NCBI GenBank assembly: GCA_964456745.1
Contig: CAYWBW010000016.1
Location: 1-48,156, forward strand
Length of the DNA stretch: 48,156 nucleotides
From: CAYWBW01 sp964456745
GTDB taxonomy: Bacteria; Patescibacteriota; Gracilibacteria; GCA-2401425; JAJOLG01
Reading direction: 5' to 3'
Part shown: piece after piece, positions 24,732-37,278 of the stretch
Layout: each line of letters opens with the position of its first letter
How positions within the stretch are numbered: position 1 is the first letter of the stretch
Made by a program: the position numbers and the translations under genes
Notes under the pieces: generated by a model
Told to the model about the DNA's origin: nothing
The model's input: only the letters and a program-made list of their open reading frames with translations
The model's database searches: none

Positions 24732-25542
24732 TGGTATTTATCAGAAGCATAGCTATAGTCATGGGTCAAACTCATCATGGAACTGGCGATATATAAGAAC
24801 AAATAGGAGCAACATTTTCGAAATCAATGTCTCATACCATTTTTCAATTCTCATTTTTGTTTGTTCAAACATCTATTAAAATAGCTCAGGGTTTAATCAT
24901 GTCTTTATTTACAAGTCACACAACTCAAGTGGCTGAAATTAAAATATCTGCATTTTTTGTATAAAAAGATAAATCTTTTGTGTGTATGTGACAAATGCTC
25001 ACTGTTGCGTTTCTATTTAGTAGCATTGTAGCTATAGGTTTTCAAACAATGTTTGAGTGTCATATAACTACAGCATTTTTTCACTGAATTTCTATATTGT
25101 ATTTTTCTAATAATTTTATTATTCAAGCAGGAGTGGCTGGTGGTAAATCTTCAAACTGCGTACTAGCAAACATTTTTCAAACATTATATGCAGTAAATCA
25201 ATCAACATCTTTTTTAGGGTCTATAGCTCTTATTATATCTGGAACAAATATATTTTCTGGCAGCGGAAGTTGTACTAGAATTCAATGAACTTCTTTATCA
25301 GAATTAAGCTCATGAATTTTATTTATTAAGTCTTCTTGGGAAATAGTATCAGAATCATATACTGATGTTTTTATTCAAATTTCTTCACAAGATTTAATCT
25401 TATTTCCAACATAAATTTGAGAAGCTTGATTTTCTCATATTAGTATAATAGCAAGATGTGCATTTATATTTTCTTTTTTAATTTTCTTTTTGAGATCTGA
25501 TTTGATTTCATTTGCCAGTGCTTTTCAGTCTAGAATTTTCAT
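24703..25542 (-). CDS. folD: Bifunctional methylene-THF dehydrogenase / methenyl-THF cyclohydrolase FolD
   Basis: 279 residues, the normal FolD length. It interconverts 5,10-methylene-, 5,10-methenyl- and 10-formyl-tetrahydrofolate in the cytoplasm, using NADP. Catalytic Tyr and Lys appear in YVGNK (about residues 51-55). VQLPLP follows, then PKKDVDGF, the nucleotide-binding HSNIVGKPIATMLL, and the C-terminal signature PGGVGPMT at 255-262, in which all three glycines are TGA. The normal GRS at the start of the cofactor loop reads GHS here. It ends overlapping the convergent small membrane-protein gene and diverges from a TrmB-type regulator gene. With thyA in the same window, it suggests folate use for thymidylate synthesis. 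Confidence 0.96.
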
Positions 25543-25654
25543 AGATTAATTATTATAATGATAGTTTATGAATTGTTTGAGGACTTGTCTAATATATTTT
25601 AATTTTGTATTTAATTTTCATTAAAAATATTCTAAGCTGAATTAGCTAAAATTA

Positions 25655-25660
25655 TATAAT
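25655..25660 (+). promoter_or_regulatory. -10 box close to ATG 25670
   Basis: TATAAT ends 9 bases before the ATG of the TrmB-like gene, predicting a leader of only about 3 bases. No clear -35 hexamer and no Shine-Dalgarno sequence are visible. Confidence 0.35.
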
Positions 25661-25669
25661 TAACAAATT

Positions 25670-26458
25670 ATGACTGATATAAGACAATTTTTTAATAATT
25701 TATGACTTACAGATTTTGAATCTAAAGTTTATTTATTTTTACTTTCTCAATGAGAAAGTATTGCAAGCATTATTGCAAAAAGATTAAGTATAAAAAGGTG
25801 ATCAATATATTCAATAATTGAATGACTTGAAAATAAAAGCATGATTATTACTTATGAAAAAAATAATATTAATTATTATAAGGCTGTATCGCCAGCTGAT
25901 ATAATTGAAGTATGTAAAGAAAAGGAAATAAAATCAAAGACTCTTACTGCTCAGGCCAAAGAGGTTCAATCGTTATTTGAAAATATAAAAAATAGTCAAA
26001 ATATTTATAAGGATTATGACTCTAGTATGAAGTATTATCAGTGATCTAGTGATGTTTCTTCTTTAATTGATGAGACATTAGAAGAAAGTTGAAAAGAAAT
26101 TCTTTGTTTTTGAATTACTGATTTTCATCTTTGAAATAATGAAATGTGGAATGATTATACAAAGAAAAGAATTAATAATTGATTCAAAGTTAAATCAATT
26201 CAGCCTAATAATAAAAAAACTATTGAATATAAGAAAAGAGATTTACAAGAGTTTAGAAAGACATGTCTTGTTCCAGAAGGTGATTATCCAAATAATGCCA
26301 GTGAGATAAATATAATAGGTGATACCATAGCTTTTTTTACAAGTGAATGAAAAACTCCAATTTGATTTAAATTGCGTAATAAAAGTCTTGCAAGCGCTTT
26401 GAGTTCAGTTTTCAACTTAGCTTGGAAGAGTGCTAAGGATTATGATAAAAAGGATTAG
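25670..26458 (+). CDS. TrmB-family transcriptional regulator
   Basis: 262 residues. The N-terminal winged-helix domain (residues 1-75) has the typical TrmB pattern: LGLTDFESKVYLFLLSQGES, then IAKRLSIKRGSIYSIIEGLENKSMI, then YYKAVSPADII. A short helical linker follows (about 85-125), and then a C-terminal sensor-like domain of about 130 residues. Such proteins bind DNA as dimers and often respond to sugars or other small molecules. No sugar genes lie nearby, so its targets cannot be named; the divergent folD and the following unknown gene are candidates. I am sure of the DNA-binding domain and less sure of the effector type. Confidence 0.88.
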
Positions 26459-26657
26459 TTTGTTTTTTTAAATAATATCTAAAAAAATGGCTTGCTGTTT
26501 CTCAATCAGCAGCAGTTAATTTTTTATCTTGTATTTATTATTTATGGTATTGGTAAGCCATATTCTTTTATTTGAGTATATTGTTAAATAATTAGAGAAT
26601 TAGACAGATAGTACAAATAATGTCATTTTATTATCTTATTTACTAATAAAAAATATT

Positions 26658-27446
26658 ATGACAGATACAGTATCTGCAAAAACACTTCAAGCTAGTGATC
26701 AAGCTAATGTGCTAAATCTTAGTTCTAATGACCTTAGTCAATTACAAAATAATTTTAATTCAGCTTTAACTAATTGAATTGAGGCAATTATCGTAGAAAA
26801 AGAGGCTATTAAAACAGATGATGTAATTTTAGCTTTGAAAGAAGATAATAACATTTGAGATTTTATTACAAAAATAGAAAGGGATTTTTGAGAAGAATTT
26901 TATGTCCTAATTGATAAAATTAAATCAGCAATTTATTTTATTTTAGATGATTCAGACTTAGAAGAGGTGCTAAGAAAGAAAATTGAAAAAATAGTTTTTG
27001 ATTTTACTCAAAAACATCATATAAGATTGATAGAATTAGTTGGTATGTGAGAAAAGCAGTTACTCAGTGCTTTGGAGTTTTTTTATAGAAATATTAAGGA
27101 TGTTGGTGAAAGTCTAGGCACTAAAGATATTGAGCAAATTATGAAGCTTTTAGATAAAATTAATTCAAATCATTTAGACTCTGATCTTAATGATATACAA
27201 ATATCTAGATTGTTTTGAGTCATTGTACAACATGAATACTTTAAGGATTGTGTGATTGAAAAAAGTGAAGTGTATTGAGAACGAAATAAGCTTCTTCTCA
27301 AAAGGCAATATCAATTTGAACAAAAAGATTATGATAAAATTAAAGATTTAATCAAATGTATTGCCAAAGAGATGTGAATTGATAGAAAAATATCAATTGA
27401 GATTCATTCATTTGAAATAAGAATTAAAATTAGAGTACGGTTTTAG
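26658..27446 (+). CDS. Unrecognised helical protein, 262 residues
   Basis: 262 residues, almost wholly helical and charged, no signal peptide or membrane segment. The N-terminal 30 residues are rich in Ser, Asn and Gln. It follows the TrmB-like gene by 199 bases, which hold only AT-rich DNA and a weak hairpin. By coincidence it has the same length as that protein but no similar sequence. A strong hairpin terminator lies 44 bases downstream. No family recognised. Confidence 0.86.
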
Positions 27447-27490
27447 TTAAGGTTTTTTATTTCATAATTATTTACTATTACTTTTTTCAA

Positions 27491-27510
27491 CAAAGGGCTT
27501 TAGCCCTTTG
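27491..27510. terminator. Strong hairpin between convergent genes
   Basis: A perfect 8-bp stem, CAAAGGGC and GCCCTTTG, around the loop TTTA. It lies between the unknown gene ending at 27446 and the convergent secF ending at 27537, and is placed to act for both. Confidence 0.7.
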
Positions 27511-27536
27511 TGTGATATTAAGAGTGAGTAATTATT

Positions 27537-28466
27537 TTATTTTTTTTCTTTAATATTTCCAAGTTCTCATTTTGATGAAACAAAAATCAAAAAAGGAGTT
27601 GCCAAAAATATTGATGAATAAGTTCAGATTGTTATTCATACGATGAGTGCTAGTACAAACATTGAAATAGAGTCGCTTCAAAATAAGTATAATGCAAACA
27701 ATGGAAGAAGGGTGGAGATAGATGTATTTATTGATCTAGACATTGTTTGTTTAATAGATTTTTCTCAAACAGCAGAGAAATCATCTCAGGAAACTTTTTT
27801 ATGAATATTTTCTCTAATTCTATCAAATACAACTATAGTATCGTGAACTGAGAATCACATTACGGTTAAGAGGGCAGTTATAAAAAGGGTGTCTATTTCA
27901 ATTCATTGGATTATTCACATTATAGAAAATACTCAAATTGTAATGATTACATCATGAGCTAGAGCAACTATTGCAGAGAGTCAAAATTTCCATGAACTAA
28001 GTTGATCAGGTAAATTTCTAAATGAAAAAGCAATAAATAGTATTATGGCAATAAGTGCTACTCAAAGGGCAATAAACGCATTTTCTTTCATTGCTTTTCA
28101 AATACTTGGTCAAATTGAAGTGAATTGTGGTTCTGAAAATGTTCACAAGCTTAATTTAAGATCTGAAATGAACTTTTTATGAACTTCATTGCTCATTTCT
28201 TTTGTCCTTATAATATATCAGTTGTTTCATATAGATTGAATAACTGGTGATAATTTTTCTGCAAGATTATTAGTAGTTTCTTGTAATAAATCTTTTGATA
28301 CTTCTTTTTCAAAATGCAACTCCATCATTGTTCATCATTTGAAATCAATTCAATAATTAAGTACTTCTCAGTAATTAATAAAATTTATTACTAAAGAAGA
28401 TAGGCTTATAAGTACTAAAATAGAGGATATAGAGAACCAGAATTTGGATTTTTTGATAATTTTCAT
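27537..28466 (-). CDS. secF: Protein translocase subunit SecF
   Basis: 309 residues. SecF works with SecD at the membrane to drive late steps of protein export using the proton gradient. Visible signatures: an N-terminal membrane helix followed by NYGIDFKGGTMMEL; a periplasmic part; a block of five hydrophobic segments from about residue 135; VFDRIREN at about 213-220; MSRSINTSISTLLPLFAL; and a last helix ending before ATPFLIF. The length is normal for a separate SecF. No secD is next to it: its neighbours are a convergent unknown gene and a divergent large secreted protein, so the secDF pair is split or secD lies elsewhere. Confidence 0.96.
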
Positions 28467-28602
28467 TTTTTTTGTTTATTATAGTTAGTAGTAAAGATAT
28501 TATTTAAGAATTTTAATATTTTTCCATATATTCCACTTGAGATAATACTAATAAAATTATAGTTTAAAGTAAATATTTTTACTATTTTCGAAGGAAAAAT
28601 TA

Positions 28603-31600
28603 ATGTTAAATAAATATAAAATTACAAAACAGTGCTTATCAACCGTGTTGTATATAGTTTTTATTATTTCATTTTCGTTTTATTGAGAATGTTATTGAGT
28701 GTGACTTTCAAATAATGCCTATTATTATGACTGAGTTGAGCCTTTTTCAGAAGGTTTTATGGATTACAATGGTTTTCATCTTTATGATGAATTAACTGCT
28801 GCTGATAGGCATTATTTTTATTATAATGATTCTGTAAGTTGAACATGAGATATTAGTTTTATTTTTAATGAAGCTTATTATTCAAAAGTATGAATAAAAT
28901 ACACTGAGGATTGATATGTATGATTTTTATCATGATATTCTTATGCAGATAATATATGATTTATAAAAATGTCTCAATTTACAAATGCTAATAATTCACA
29001 ATATGCAAATCATTATTGAGATGTGGATTTGTCATGAGATGAGCAAACAGAAGATGTTTATTGAGTTTGGATTGATAAAAGGTGAAATTTTCATTGAAAA
29101 TGAAAGGTTGAGAGTGAACCCTTTTATTCAGAAAATTATAATGAGTGAACAACTATATGGAGACCTATGCCCCATGACAGAGATTGAGATGGTGTTGATA
29201 ATGATGATGAAGATGCGCTTATTAGTTCGCCTTCATGACCAGATGTAGATAATGACTGAATACCAAATGGAGAAAATGATTGGGACAGTGATTGAGATTG
29301 ATGGAATGATTGAGAAGAACGTTGTTATTGATCTGATGTAGTTGATGCAGACAGTTATCCTATAGATTCTGATACTAATACTAACTGGTTATATGATGAT
29401 TTTGAAGCTAGTATAACATCAGATTGTCCTGGATCAGAAACTTGACCTGATTGAGATTGTGATTGAGACTCACTTACCAATAGAGAAGAGCAGCAATATT
29501 GTTCTGACCCAATGAATACAGATTCTGATAATGATTGACTTCCAGACAATATTGAGGCTCAAGTTTGATGAGATGTAAATGATCCTGTTGATTGATGTTT
29601 AGAAGATCAGATTGATGCTGGTATTGATACTGATAATGATTGATATACTGACTGTAGAGAACTCTTTTGAATTGATATTAGTTATACATATAGCAACGAG
29701 CTTTGTAATAGTGTTGAAGTAAATCTTAGCTCTGTAGTGCTTGATATGCACAATCCTGATTCTGATTCTGATGGTACAATTGATTGATTGGATATTAATC
29801 CTGTTGAGTATGATATAGATTGAGATCAAACACCTGATTGAGTGGATCAAAATCCTTTGTCTTTTGGTGATTGTAATCCTTGAGATATTATTACTCCCGA
29901 TGACGATAACGATTGATTACCGGCGTGGTGGGAGGATCTTTATACGAATTGAGCCAATAATTGATCACCAGATGTTTGAATAATAACTCCTTGAGCATGA
30001 GAATGTGAAAGTGTAATTTTACCAATCACATGAGCTTTTAGTTTAGATAAATTCAATCCAGATAGTGATGCTGATATTATTTGGGATTGAGATGAAGATT
30101 TTGATAATGATGGTTTTACAAATTATGAGGAATATTTAAATTGAACAAATCCAAATAATTGGGATTCTGATGGAGATTGTATTTCAGATGAGATTGAAAC
30201 AATAGAGACTTGTCTTGATTCAAATAATACTTTTGATGCAGATGCAGATTCTGATTGAGATTGACTTACTAATGTTAGTGAGGTTTCTTGAATAGATATT
30301 TCAATTAGCTTGCCAGAAGAATGTTTAGCTTGATCATGATCATATACAAAAACTGTATATTTAGATCCTTGTTCTGATGATTTTGATACTGATAATGATT
30401 GATTAAATGATAAATTTGAAATAGATAATTGATTGGACCCAATGGTTCCTGATACTGATTGAGATTGAGTTTCAGATTGAATTGAATATGCGCTGATATG
30501 AGTTGTTGTAAATTGAGAATTGATTTCAGATTATTTAGATTGTAGTGAAGATCTTGCTCCTCAGGACACAGATTTAGATTGACTTGTTGATGCTTTTGAA
30601 ATTAAGCATTCTAATTGATGAGATGATTGATTTGTTTACAGGGAGGGATATCTACCAATTAATTGAAATGTTTGAGAGTTTAATCTTACTTTTAATGATA
30701 TGGACAAGGATAGTGACAATGATGACGTATTGGATCCTGATGAGGATTTTGATTTAGATTGACTTAGTAATATTGATGAGCAAACAAATTGAACTGATCC
30801 AAATAATTGGGATAGTGATTGAGATTTAATTTCTGATGAGCAAGAGGTGATTGTTGGCTTGGATCCAACAGTGCTTGCTGATTGAGTATGAGATTTTGAC
30901 TGAGATTGATTATTAAATATAGAAGAAACTTCTTGATATGTGATCGCAACTGTTATTTATGACTGAACTACTATAAGGACAGAGACTTGATTATTTAAAA
31001 CAAGTCCACATGATAGTGACAGTGATAATGATTGAATATCTGATTTAAGAGAAATAATATTGTGATTAGATCCTACTAATCCTGATAGTGATTGAGATTG
31101 AGTCTTTGACTGAGCAGAGTTAACAATGTGATCAAATTTAAGAAATTCAATCGTGGATGTTAAAGTATTTGATTGAGATATTGATGGAGACTTGTGAATT
31201 TGAGATAATTTACCTGACATGTGGGAAAGTAGTTATACAAATTGAAAAAAAACAGATAACAAGATTTTAAAAATTACTACAGCTTGAGTTGAAGAGATTG
31301 ATGCAACTGAAGATTATTATAAAATTGATACTTCTCAATACAATTCTAATTATAGTATTAATAATACAGAAAATTTTCCTGATTACCAAGAGGATTTTGA
31401 CTGAGATTGATTAGACAATTTTGAAGAATTAGTTAATTGAACTGATCCAAATAATTGGGATTCTGACTGAGATTTGATTAGTGATTGAGTAGAGGTTTCA
31501 TGATGATCAGACCCATCAAATAAAACAGATTGAAATCAAGATAGTGATTGAGATTGAATTTCAAATTCAGATGAGCTTAATTGAATTGAAATAAGTGTTC

Positions 31601-33057
31601 AAACTACTTGAGATGCCTCTTGTGCAACTTGATATACTACTACTGTATTTTTAGATTCTTGAATGATGGATACAGATCAAGATGGTTTAAGTGATAAATT
31701 TGAAATAGATTATGGATTAGATCCAAGCAAGCCCGATACTGACTGAGACTCGACAATTGATGGAGTTGAGATTGCTCTTCAAAAAATTGATTCAAATCTT
31801 TGAGATAATAATTCTGCCGATCCGTTAAAATGTTGAAGCGATACAGGCGTAAAAGATTCAGACAATGATGGGCTCTATGATATTTATGAGGAATTTTATT
31901 CTAAATGATGAAAACTTAAATTATGACTACTTGCTGCTATAAGGAAACAGGATGGAATATTGACCTGAGATGATATTACAGATGATTTTACTTTAAATAA
32001 AACAGAAGCTTGAGCTTGAAGCCTTTCAAATAGAAATAGTGATTTTGATGAAGATTGATTGTCAAATTATTCTGAAATGATTAATTGAACCAACCCTAAT
32101 GATTGGGACAGTGATTGAGATTTGATAAGTGATTTTGATGAAGTATGAATAATGTCAGATCCAAATAATTATTTAGATAAATCTAATGATTCAGATTGAG
32201 ATTATATAACAGATGCCAATGAAATTAACATACACTGAACTGATCCATTGTTGTTTGACTCAGATCATGACTGACTTAATGATAAGCTTGAAATTTCTTT
32301 ACGATTAGATCCAAATAATCTTGATTCGGACTGAGATAAGATTCCTGACTGAATTGAATATACGATGTATAAAATTAATACTTCTTTCTGAGATCCATGG
32401 GATAAAACTGTTGTAATTAGTGATACAGATCAGGATTTGCTTCCTGATCAGTGGGAAAATTATTATAAAAATTGATCAAGGTCTAATCTAACAGGATTCA
32501 TTGTTACTAAGGATTGAAAAATTCCAGTTGACTCTAAGCACGATTTATCACATATCAATAGTGCTTCAGTAGCAAATTCAAATGATAAGATCGATTCTTT
32601 AATTGATTTTGATTGAGATTGACTTGTGAATTTAGAAGAGCTTTATTATTGAACTAATCCAAATAATTGGGATATTGATTGAGATAATATTTCTGATAAA
32701 GATGACCCATTTCCAAATGATAAATGTAATCAAGATCCTTATTGTCTAAATTGATCTAGAACTTATTGAGATAAAGATCAGGATTGAATATCGGATGAAT
32801 TAGAGATTAATTGATGGGAATATGCTACCAAGTGGACTGTGTATGATAGTGATTGAGACGGTTTGTCTGATTGATATGAAAAAGAAAATAGTCTTAATCC
32901 GTTAAAGAAAGATACAACTTGAGATTGACTTTCTGATTGATTTGGAAAATATACTGAAAGCTTGTGAGTGTGAACCACTTGAAACGAGGGGGCTAGTTTT
33001 CTTGAGTCGTCATGGGAAACTCTGTTTGAAACTTATATAAATAAATTATTTGAATAA
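28603..33057 (+). CDS. Giant secreted thrombospondin type 3-repeat protein
   Basis: 1,484 residues. An N-terminal hydrophobic signal lies at residues 10-30. After about 190 residues rich in Tyr and Asp, the rest is almost entirely calcium-binding repeats of the type DSDGDGLSDGYE and GTDPNNWDSDGDLISD; I count more than thirty. Most Asp-Gly steps use TGA, so the standard code would cut the gene into dozens of pieces. Such repeats bind calcium and form stiff surface or matrix proteins. AAGGA at 28591-28595 is a rare Shine-Dalgarno-like site, 7 bases before the ATG. The next gene follows after 4 bases and encodes another secreted protein. A role in cell-surface structure or host contact is inferred. 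Confidence 0.92.
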
Positions 33058-33061
33058 TTAA

Positions 33062-36000
33062 ATGAATACACTTATAAGAAACAGCAAAGGAAAATTCATA
33101 TTATTTATACTTTTAGTGAGTATATTATTCAATACAGTATACGCTTGATGTGATGAAGATTGAGATTTTATTTTCGAATTTCCTCAGATGCTGTATGAAG
33201 ATTCAGATGGAGATTGACCTAAAGATGTAAGTGAAATTACTAATTGAACAGATCCTTGTATAGATAATTATAAATATAGAGAGGTAGATTGAATTAGTGA
33301 GTTATGGTGAACTTGAGATTTAATTACTGTTGATATACCATGGAATTTAAGCAATATCGATATTGAAAATTCAGGGTTTATGGTTTTTGCTACTGGATGA
33401 ACTTTAACTCAATTTGATCAATGGATTCCAACAGAGACTTGATATTGGCTAAATGATTCACAAGAAAATTCTAGAATTAAAGGAAGAATGATCCCGTGAG
33501 ATAATAATACGGAAATTGACTGATCGTCAAACTGAAGTCTTACAACTTTATGATCTCAGGTTTGACCAAATACACTTTCTATAAATGTGAGTACTGATTC
33601 TTATTATCCATTTTTATTTCTTAAAATTGTAGATTTTGCATATTGAGATCCTTCAAGTGGGTTTACTAAGTATATTTATATGTGAGAGCTTTTTGTTGAT
33701 ACAACAGCGCCAATATGTAGTATTATTTTAAAATGATGAGCCCATGAGCAAAGAGATAATGAATGGATAGAAAATCTTTGATATTCTACTTGAGCAGCTT
33801 ATATGACAACCATGTCATTAACTTGAAGTGGACCAGATATATCTTCATATACTTGATCATCATTTTCATTAAGTCCTTATATTACTGCAAATTATAGCAA
33901 CCAATTTCTAAGAGTAGATAATAAAATATGAGAAGTGTTAGTTAATAATTTTTCAGATACAATTGAGCCTATTAATAATACTACTTTTACTAGTTATAAT
34001 TGAAATTATATTCAAACAAATTCTTGATATATTCCTTGGTCTAAATCTGGTGTGTACTTTGTTGATAGCTATAAAGACAATTTGTCATGATTGCATTATT
34101 CTAAGAAGTCAATATTGGATTCAAATTTAGCAGCAACTTATACAGAGAATTTTAGATGAAACCAGCTAGATTCAATTAATGGATCAGTTACATGAAATTT
34201 ATCTAGAATTTCTAATATTGATCAATCGTTCAAATTAGAAAATAATAAGGTGATTCATGTGAAGATAATAGATAGAGCTTGAAATGAAAGTGTATGTCAT
34301 TCTCAGATTTCAAAGTATGATGTTGATAATCCATCTGTAGCATTTACAGGTTTTAAAGATTATGTCGGTTCTGATTTTTGAGAGTTTTGAGTAGGGCATT
34401 TGGAATTAAATCGTTGAGCAAACATTACTCTTTCCCTTATGGATAATAAGACATGATGTCAGCCAGATTGAACTTTGTGTGACGAGGTGGATCAGTGAGT
34501 TTCATCTTTTAAACCTTCAGATTTTGATGTTGGAAATTATAAAATGTATTATTGTTGAATTTGAAAACCAGGAGATTGTAAGTGAAAAGATGAGTATTTG
34601 TATTCAGAGACCTGAAGTCATTCATCAGGTGTATTTGTAGCTTGAACTTGAGATTTACCAGTACCTTGATGAGTTTTCATAGAAGAAGATGCTTATTTTG
34701 TAAGAGATAGAGTTAAAGAAAAGGCAGATTGATGGTACCTTGAAAGCTGAACTTGATCACAGTTTGGCGAAGTGCTTGTGTCAAAGGAGTGACTTTTTTT
34801 AAGTACGGAAGAATGATTTATTAAATTTAAAAATTCAGATTCCTGATTGTTAACTACTAAAGTGAATCTAAGATCAACTTGATTTGTTGCAATTGAATTT
34901 AATAACTGACATGAGTATTACACCTGAGCTTATATGACTTGAAACATAGCCTTTAAGTTATATGCTAAAACATTATCAGAAGGTTGAGTTGAGCCAGATG
35001 ATTTCTTTTATGTAGATATTCCATTTAAAGATAGGGCTTGAAACGGTGATAATCAGTATTTTGAAGTTAAAAGAAGGATGCTTGCTAAAATTCTTGGTAA
35101 TGTTCAAGTAAAAGCTACAGAGGCAATAGATGATCCAGTTGTGCAAGAATTTACAAAAGATAAAGAAACAGTTGATGAAAATATTGCTAGAGTAAAACAG
35201 AATATTAAATCTGATGTTGTTAGTAAACAAGATTCAAATGGTGATCCGATGTATGTTAGTAGTAGTGATTTATCTTTACTTGATAATAAATATAAAATTG
35301 ATTTATGAGATGAGATATTATATATAGTAAGAAACTGAGATATTGTATTTTGATCATGATCATTGGATTTTAGCACAAGTAATGAGTGAAAAAATATTAC
35401 TTTTGTTACATATTGATGAAATGTTTTCATAAATTCTTCTCATATTTCATCTGATAAAGATGTTGCAATTGTGTCATTGATAGATCCATCATTGGCAAAT
35501 GAATGATCTTCAACATGAAAAAATATTGAATCACAATGAAATATTTTGATAAGTCCATATCTTTTAGCAATAAAATCTCATTTAATAGCTGAATGAAGTT
35601 TGTTTTCATATGCTTACACATCATGAGTTCCAGAGCCAAAGATTGAAATTATATTTAGTTTTGAATCAAGAAAATCAATATTTAGAAATCAACTTTTTAT
35701 TGATGGTTTGATAATGTCTAAAAATACTATTGGTTGATATGGTCACTCTCCAAAAACTTGTCCACAAGATATATATTGAGTTGATAATACTTGTTATATA
35801 TTGGATAATTGAGATCAAGATAATACAGACTCAATTTCATCACTCTCTTTAATGTATGACCTCCACTATTTAAGAATGTTTGTTTGAAATGATGATTCAC
35901 CTCAAGCTGTTATTGATAATGATATGAATATATCTGAAATACATTCTGCTATGAGAACTAAAAAAGAATTTAATACCATACTTAATAAGTTTATTCCTAT

Positions 36001-36205
36001 TGTAGATCACTTTACTTTAGTTGATGAAAATACAACTATATCTTGAGAGATAGTTTTGAATTCAGATTTTGTAGATAACCTTAAGAATTCTGAGAATTTA
36101 AGACAAACTGTGGGTAAATTAAAAGATTTAAAAGTGTATCCTATTGTTATAAAGAATGTTGTTCCAAATAGATCTATGAAAATCTTTGGAAGTGTGAGTA
36201 ATTAG
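33062..36205 (+). CDS. Large secreted protein paired with the repeat protein
   Basis: 1,047 residues. A signal peptide runs to about residue 27 (ends NTVYAG). One or two type 3-like calcium units follow (YEDSDGDGPKDVSEITNGTDP), then a long beta-rich region with many Ser, Thr, Trp and aromatic residues, including DTTAPICSIILKGG, a pattern seen at the start of bacterial immunoglobulin-like domains. Several Cys residues could form disulfides. A helical segment lies near 680-720, and the last 100 residues are mixed. It follows the repeat protein after only 4 bases, so the two are probably made and exported together. No enzyme motif seen. Confidence 0.9.
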
Positions 36206-36543
36206 TGTTGTGGATTAGATTGATGTTTAAAACTATCACTGTGGTCCAGGTAATCATAGTCCTGTAGTTTAAGTCGGAATAGCACCATGGTCCAGAGGTA
36301 ATCATAAATACTGCAATCCAGAGTGCTAAAGCACTCTGTTGAAAATAATTACTCAATAAAAGAAAGATATTGAGTAATAATTTAATTTTTTATTTAACAG
36401 TTTGTTAGTATTATATAATTCATGTATTAATATAGAATTTATGTATAGAAAAAACATTTGACATTAATTTAATTCTATGCTAGATTGCAATCTTCATTTT
36501 TAATCCTAAATTAATTATTTTCTTACTATTTAACTAAAAAATT
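36206..36543. repeat. Intergenic stretch with direct repeats and two hairpins
   Basis: No gene is supported here. It holds two imperfect direct repeats (TGGTCCAG-GTAATCATA at 36242-36258 and TGGTCCAGAGGTAATCATA at 36288-36306), a perfect 8-bp hairpin (CAGAGTGC, loop TAAA, GCACTCTG, 36319-36338) and a second 10-bp hairpin (ATTACTCAAT with ATTGAGTAAT, 36348-36378). The remainder up to ATG 36544 is plain AT-rich DNA that probably carries the next promoter. Confidence 0.6.
36319..36378 (+). terminator. Double hairpin after the secreted-protein operon
   Basis: Two consecutive stem-loops (8 bp and 10 bp) start about 114 bases after the stop at 36205. They are the only strong hairpins before the next gene. 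Neither is followed by a clean T run, so the terminator role is likely but not certain. Confidence 0.45.
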
Positions 36544-37182
36544 ATGAAAAATTTAATTAACAAGCCTCCGCTGGGGAGACTACTAGTACAAGTTCCAATG
36601 GTATCATCATTATTATTCTGATGATGTGCAATAAATCCAGATTTACAAAATAAAGATACACTAAGTCAGCAAGACACAATAGTAATTTCTGGTAAAACTC
36701 ATACCAAACAAGAATTTCAGCAACTACCAATCCAGCAAAAATTTATGATCGTAGGAACAAACAATTCTTCTTTAAATGAATTACAAATGGATATGCTTAA
36801 AAGTTGGCTCACTCCTACTGAAAAATTACAATTATGATTAATGACACGGAGAGAGTTTGTAAAAGATATGAGTCAATCAGTTTATTGAAAAAAGACAATT
36901 TATTCACAAAGTATAAAATGTGAATGATACAATCCAATTGATTCTACTACAGAAACAGTGAGTCAATTATGTGATTTGTCTACAGTAGAATGAGTTTTAG
37001 TTCAAATAGCTAGTGCAATGATGAGATTTGATGGTAGACCAGATGTTCCTGTTAATGTCTTTGAAATTAATATTTTACCAGAATGAGAAAATAGGAATTT
37101 TTCTCAAATATCTGCACTAGAACAAGATGTTGTAATTGATGCAATGCAAAAAAGAATACAGAAAACCTTATCTTTTAAATAA
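36544..37182 (+). CDS. Lipoprotein of unknown function
   Basis: 212 residues. The N-terminus has a basic and hydrophobic part and a lipobox LFGGC with Cys28 as the likely acylated residue; both glycines before it are TGA. The mature part is about 185 residues, rich in Gln, Ser and Thr, with helical patterns (TEKLQLGLMTRREFVKDM) and three further cysteines. I recognise no family. It has its own intergenic region on both sides and ends in a strong terminator, so it is a single-gene unit. Confidence 0.88.
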
Positions 37183-37226
37183 GTATTTTTATAATTTTAT
37201 TTATAAAAAATATGAATTGGAAAATT

Positions 37227-37256
37227 ATGCGTAGAAATTTGGTCTACGCATTTTTT
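37227..37256. terminator. Rho-independent terminator between lipoprotein gene and rplS
   Basis: A perfect 9-bp stem, ATGCGTAGA and TCTACGCAT, followed by a T run on the plus strand. It ends the lipoprotein gene and, with A-rich DNA on the other side, may also stop minus-strand rplS transcripts. Confidence 0.85.
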
Positions 37257-37278
37257 ATTTAAATTTTTAATATTAAAT

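Noticed and set aside
24732..24879. Short plus-strand frame beginning inside the 151-residue protein gene
   Set aside because: It lies antisense to the conserved C-terminal part of FolD and carries no motif.
26493..26510. GCTG...CAGC hairpin between the TrmB-like gene and the next gene
   Set aside because: Only 4 bp of stem with a 9-base loop and no T run; too weak to call a terminator.
28603..33057. CRISPR-like or tandem DNA repeat array
   Set aside because: The periodicity is at the protein level (Asp-rich calcium units); the DNA units vary in sequence and length and there are no spacers.
35104..35430. 108-residue minus-strand frame
   Set aside because: Fully antisense to the coding frame of the 1,047-residue secreted protein, which is supported over 3.1 kb.
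36174..36356. 60-residue minus-strand frame with possible membrane segment
   Set aside because: It is made mostly of the intergenic direct repeats and hairpin, overlaps the end of a solid gene and has no start signal.
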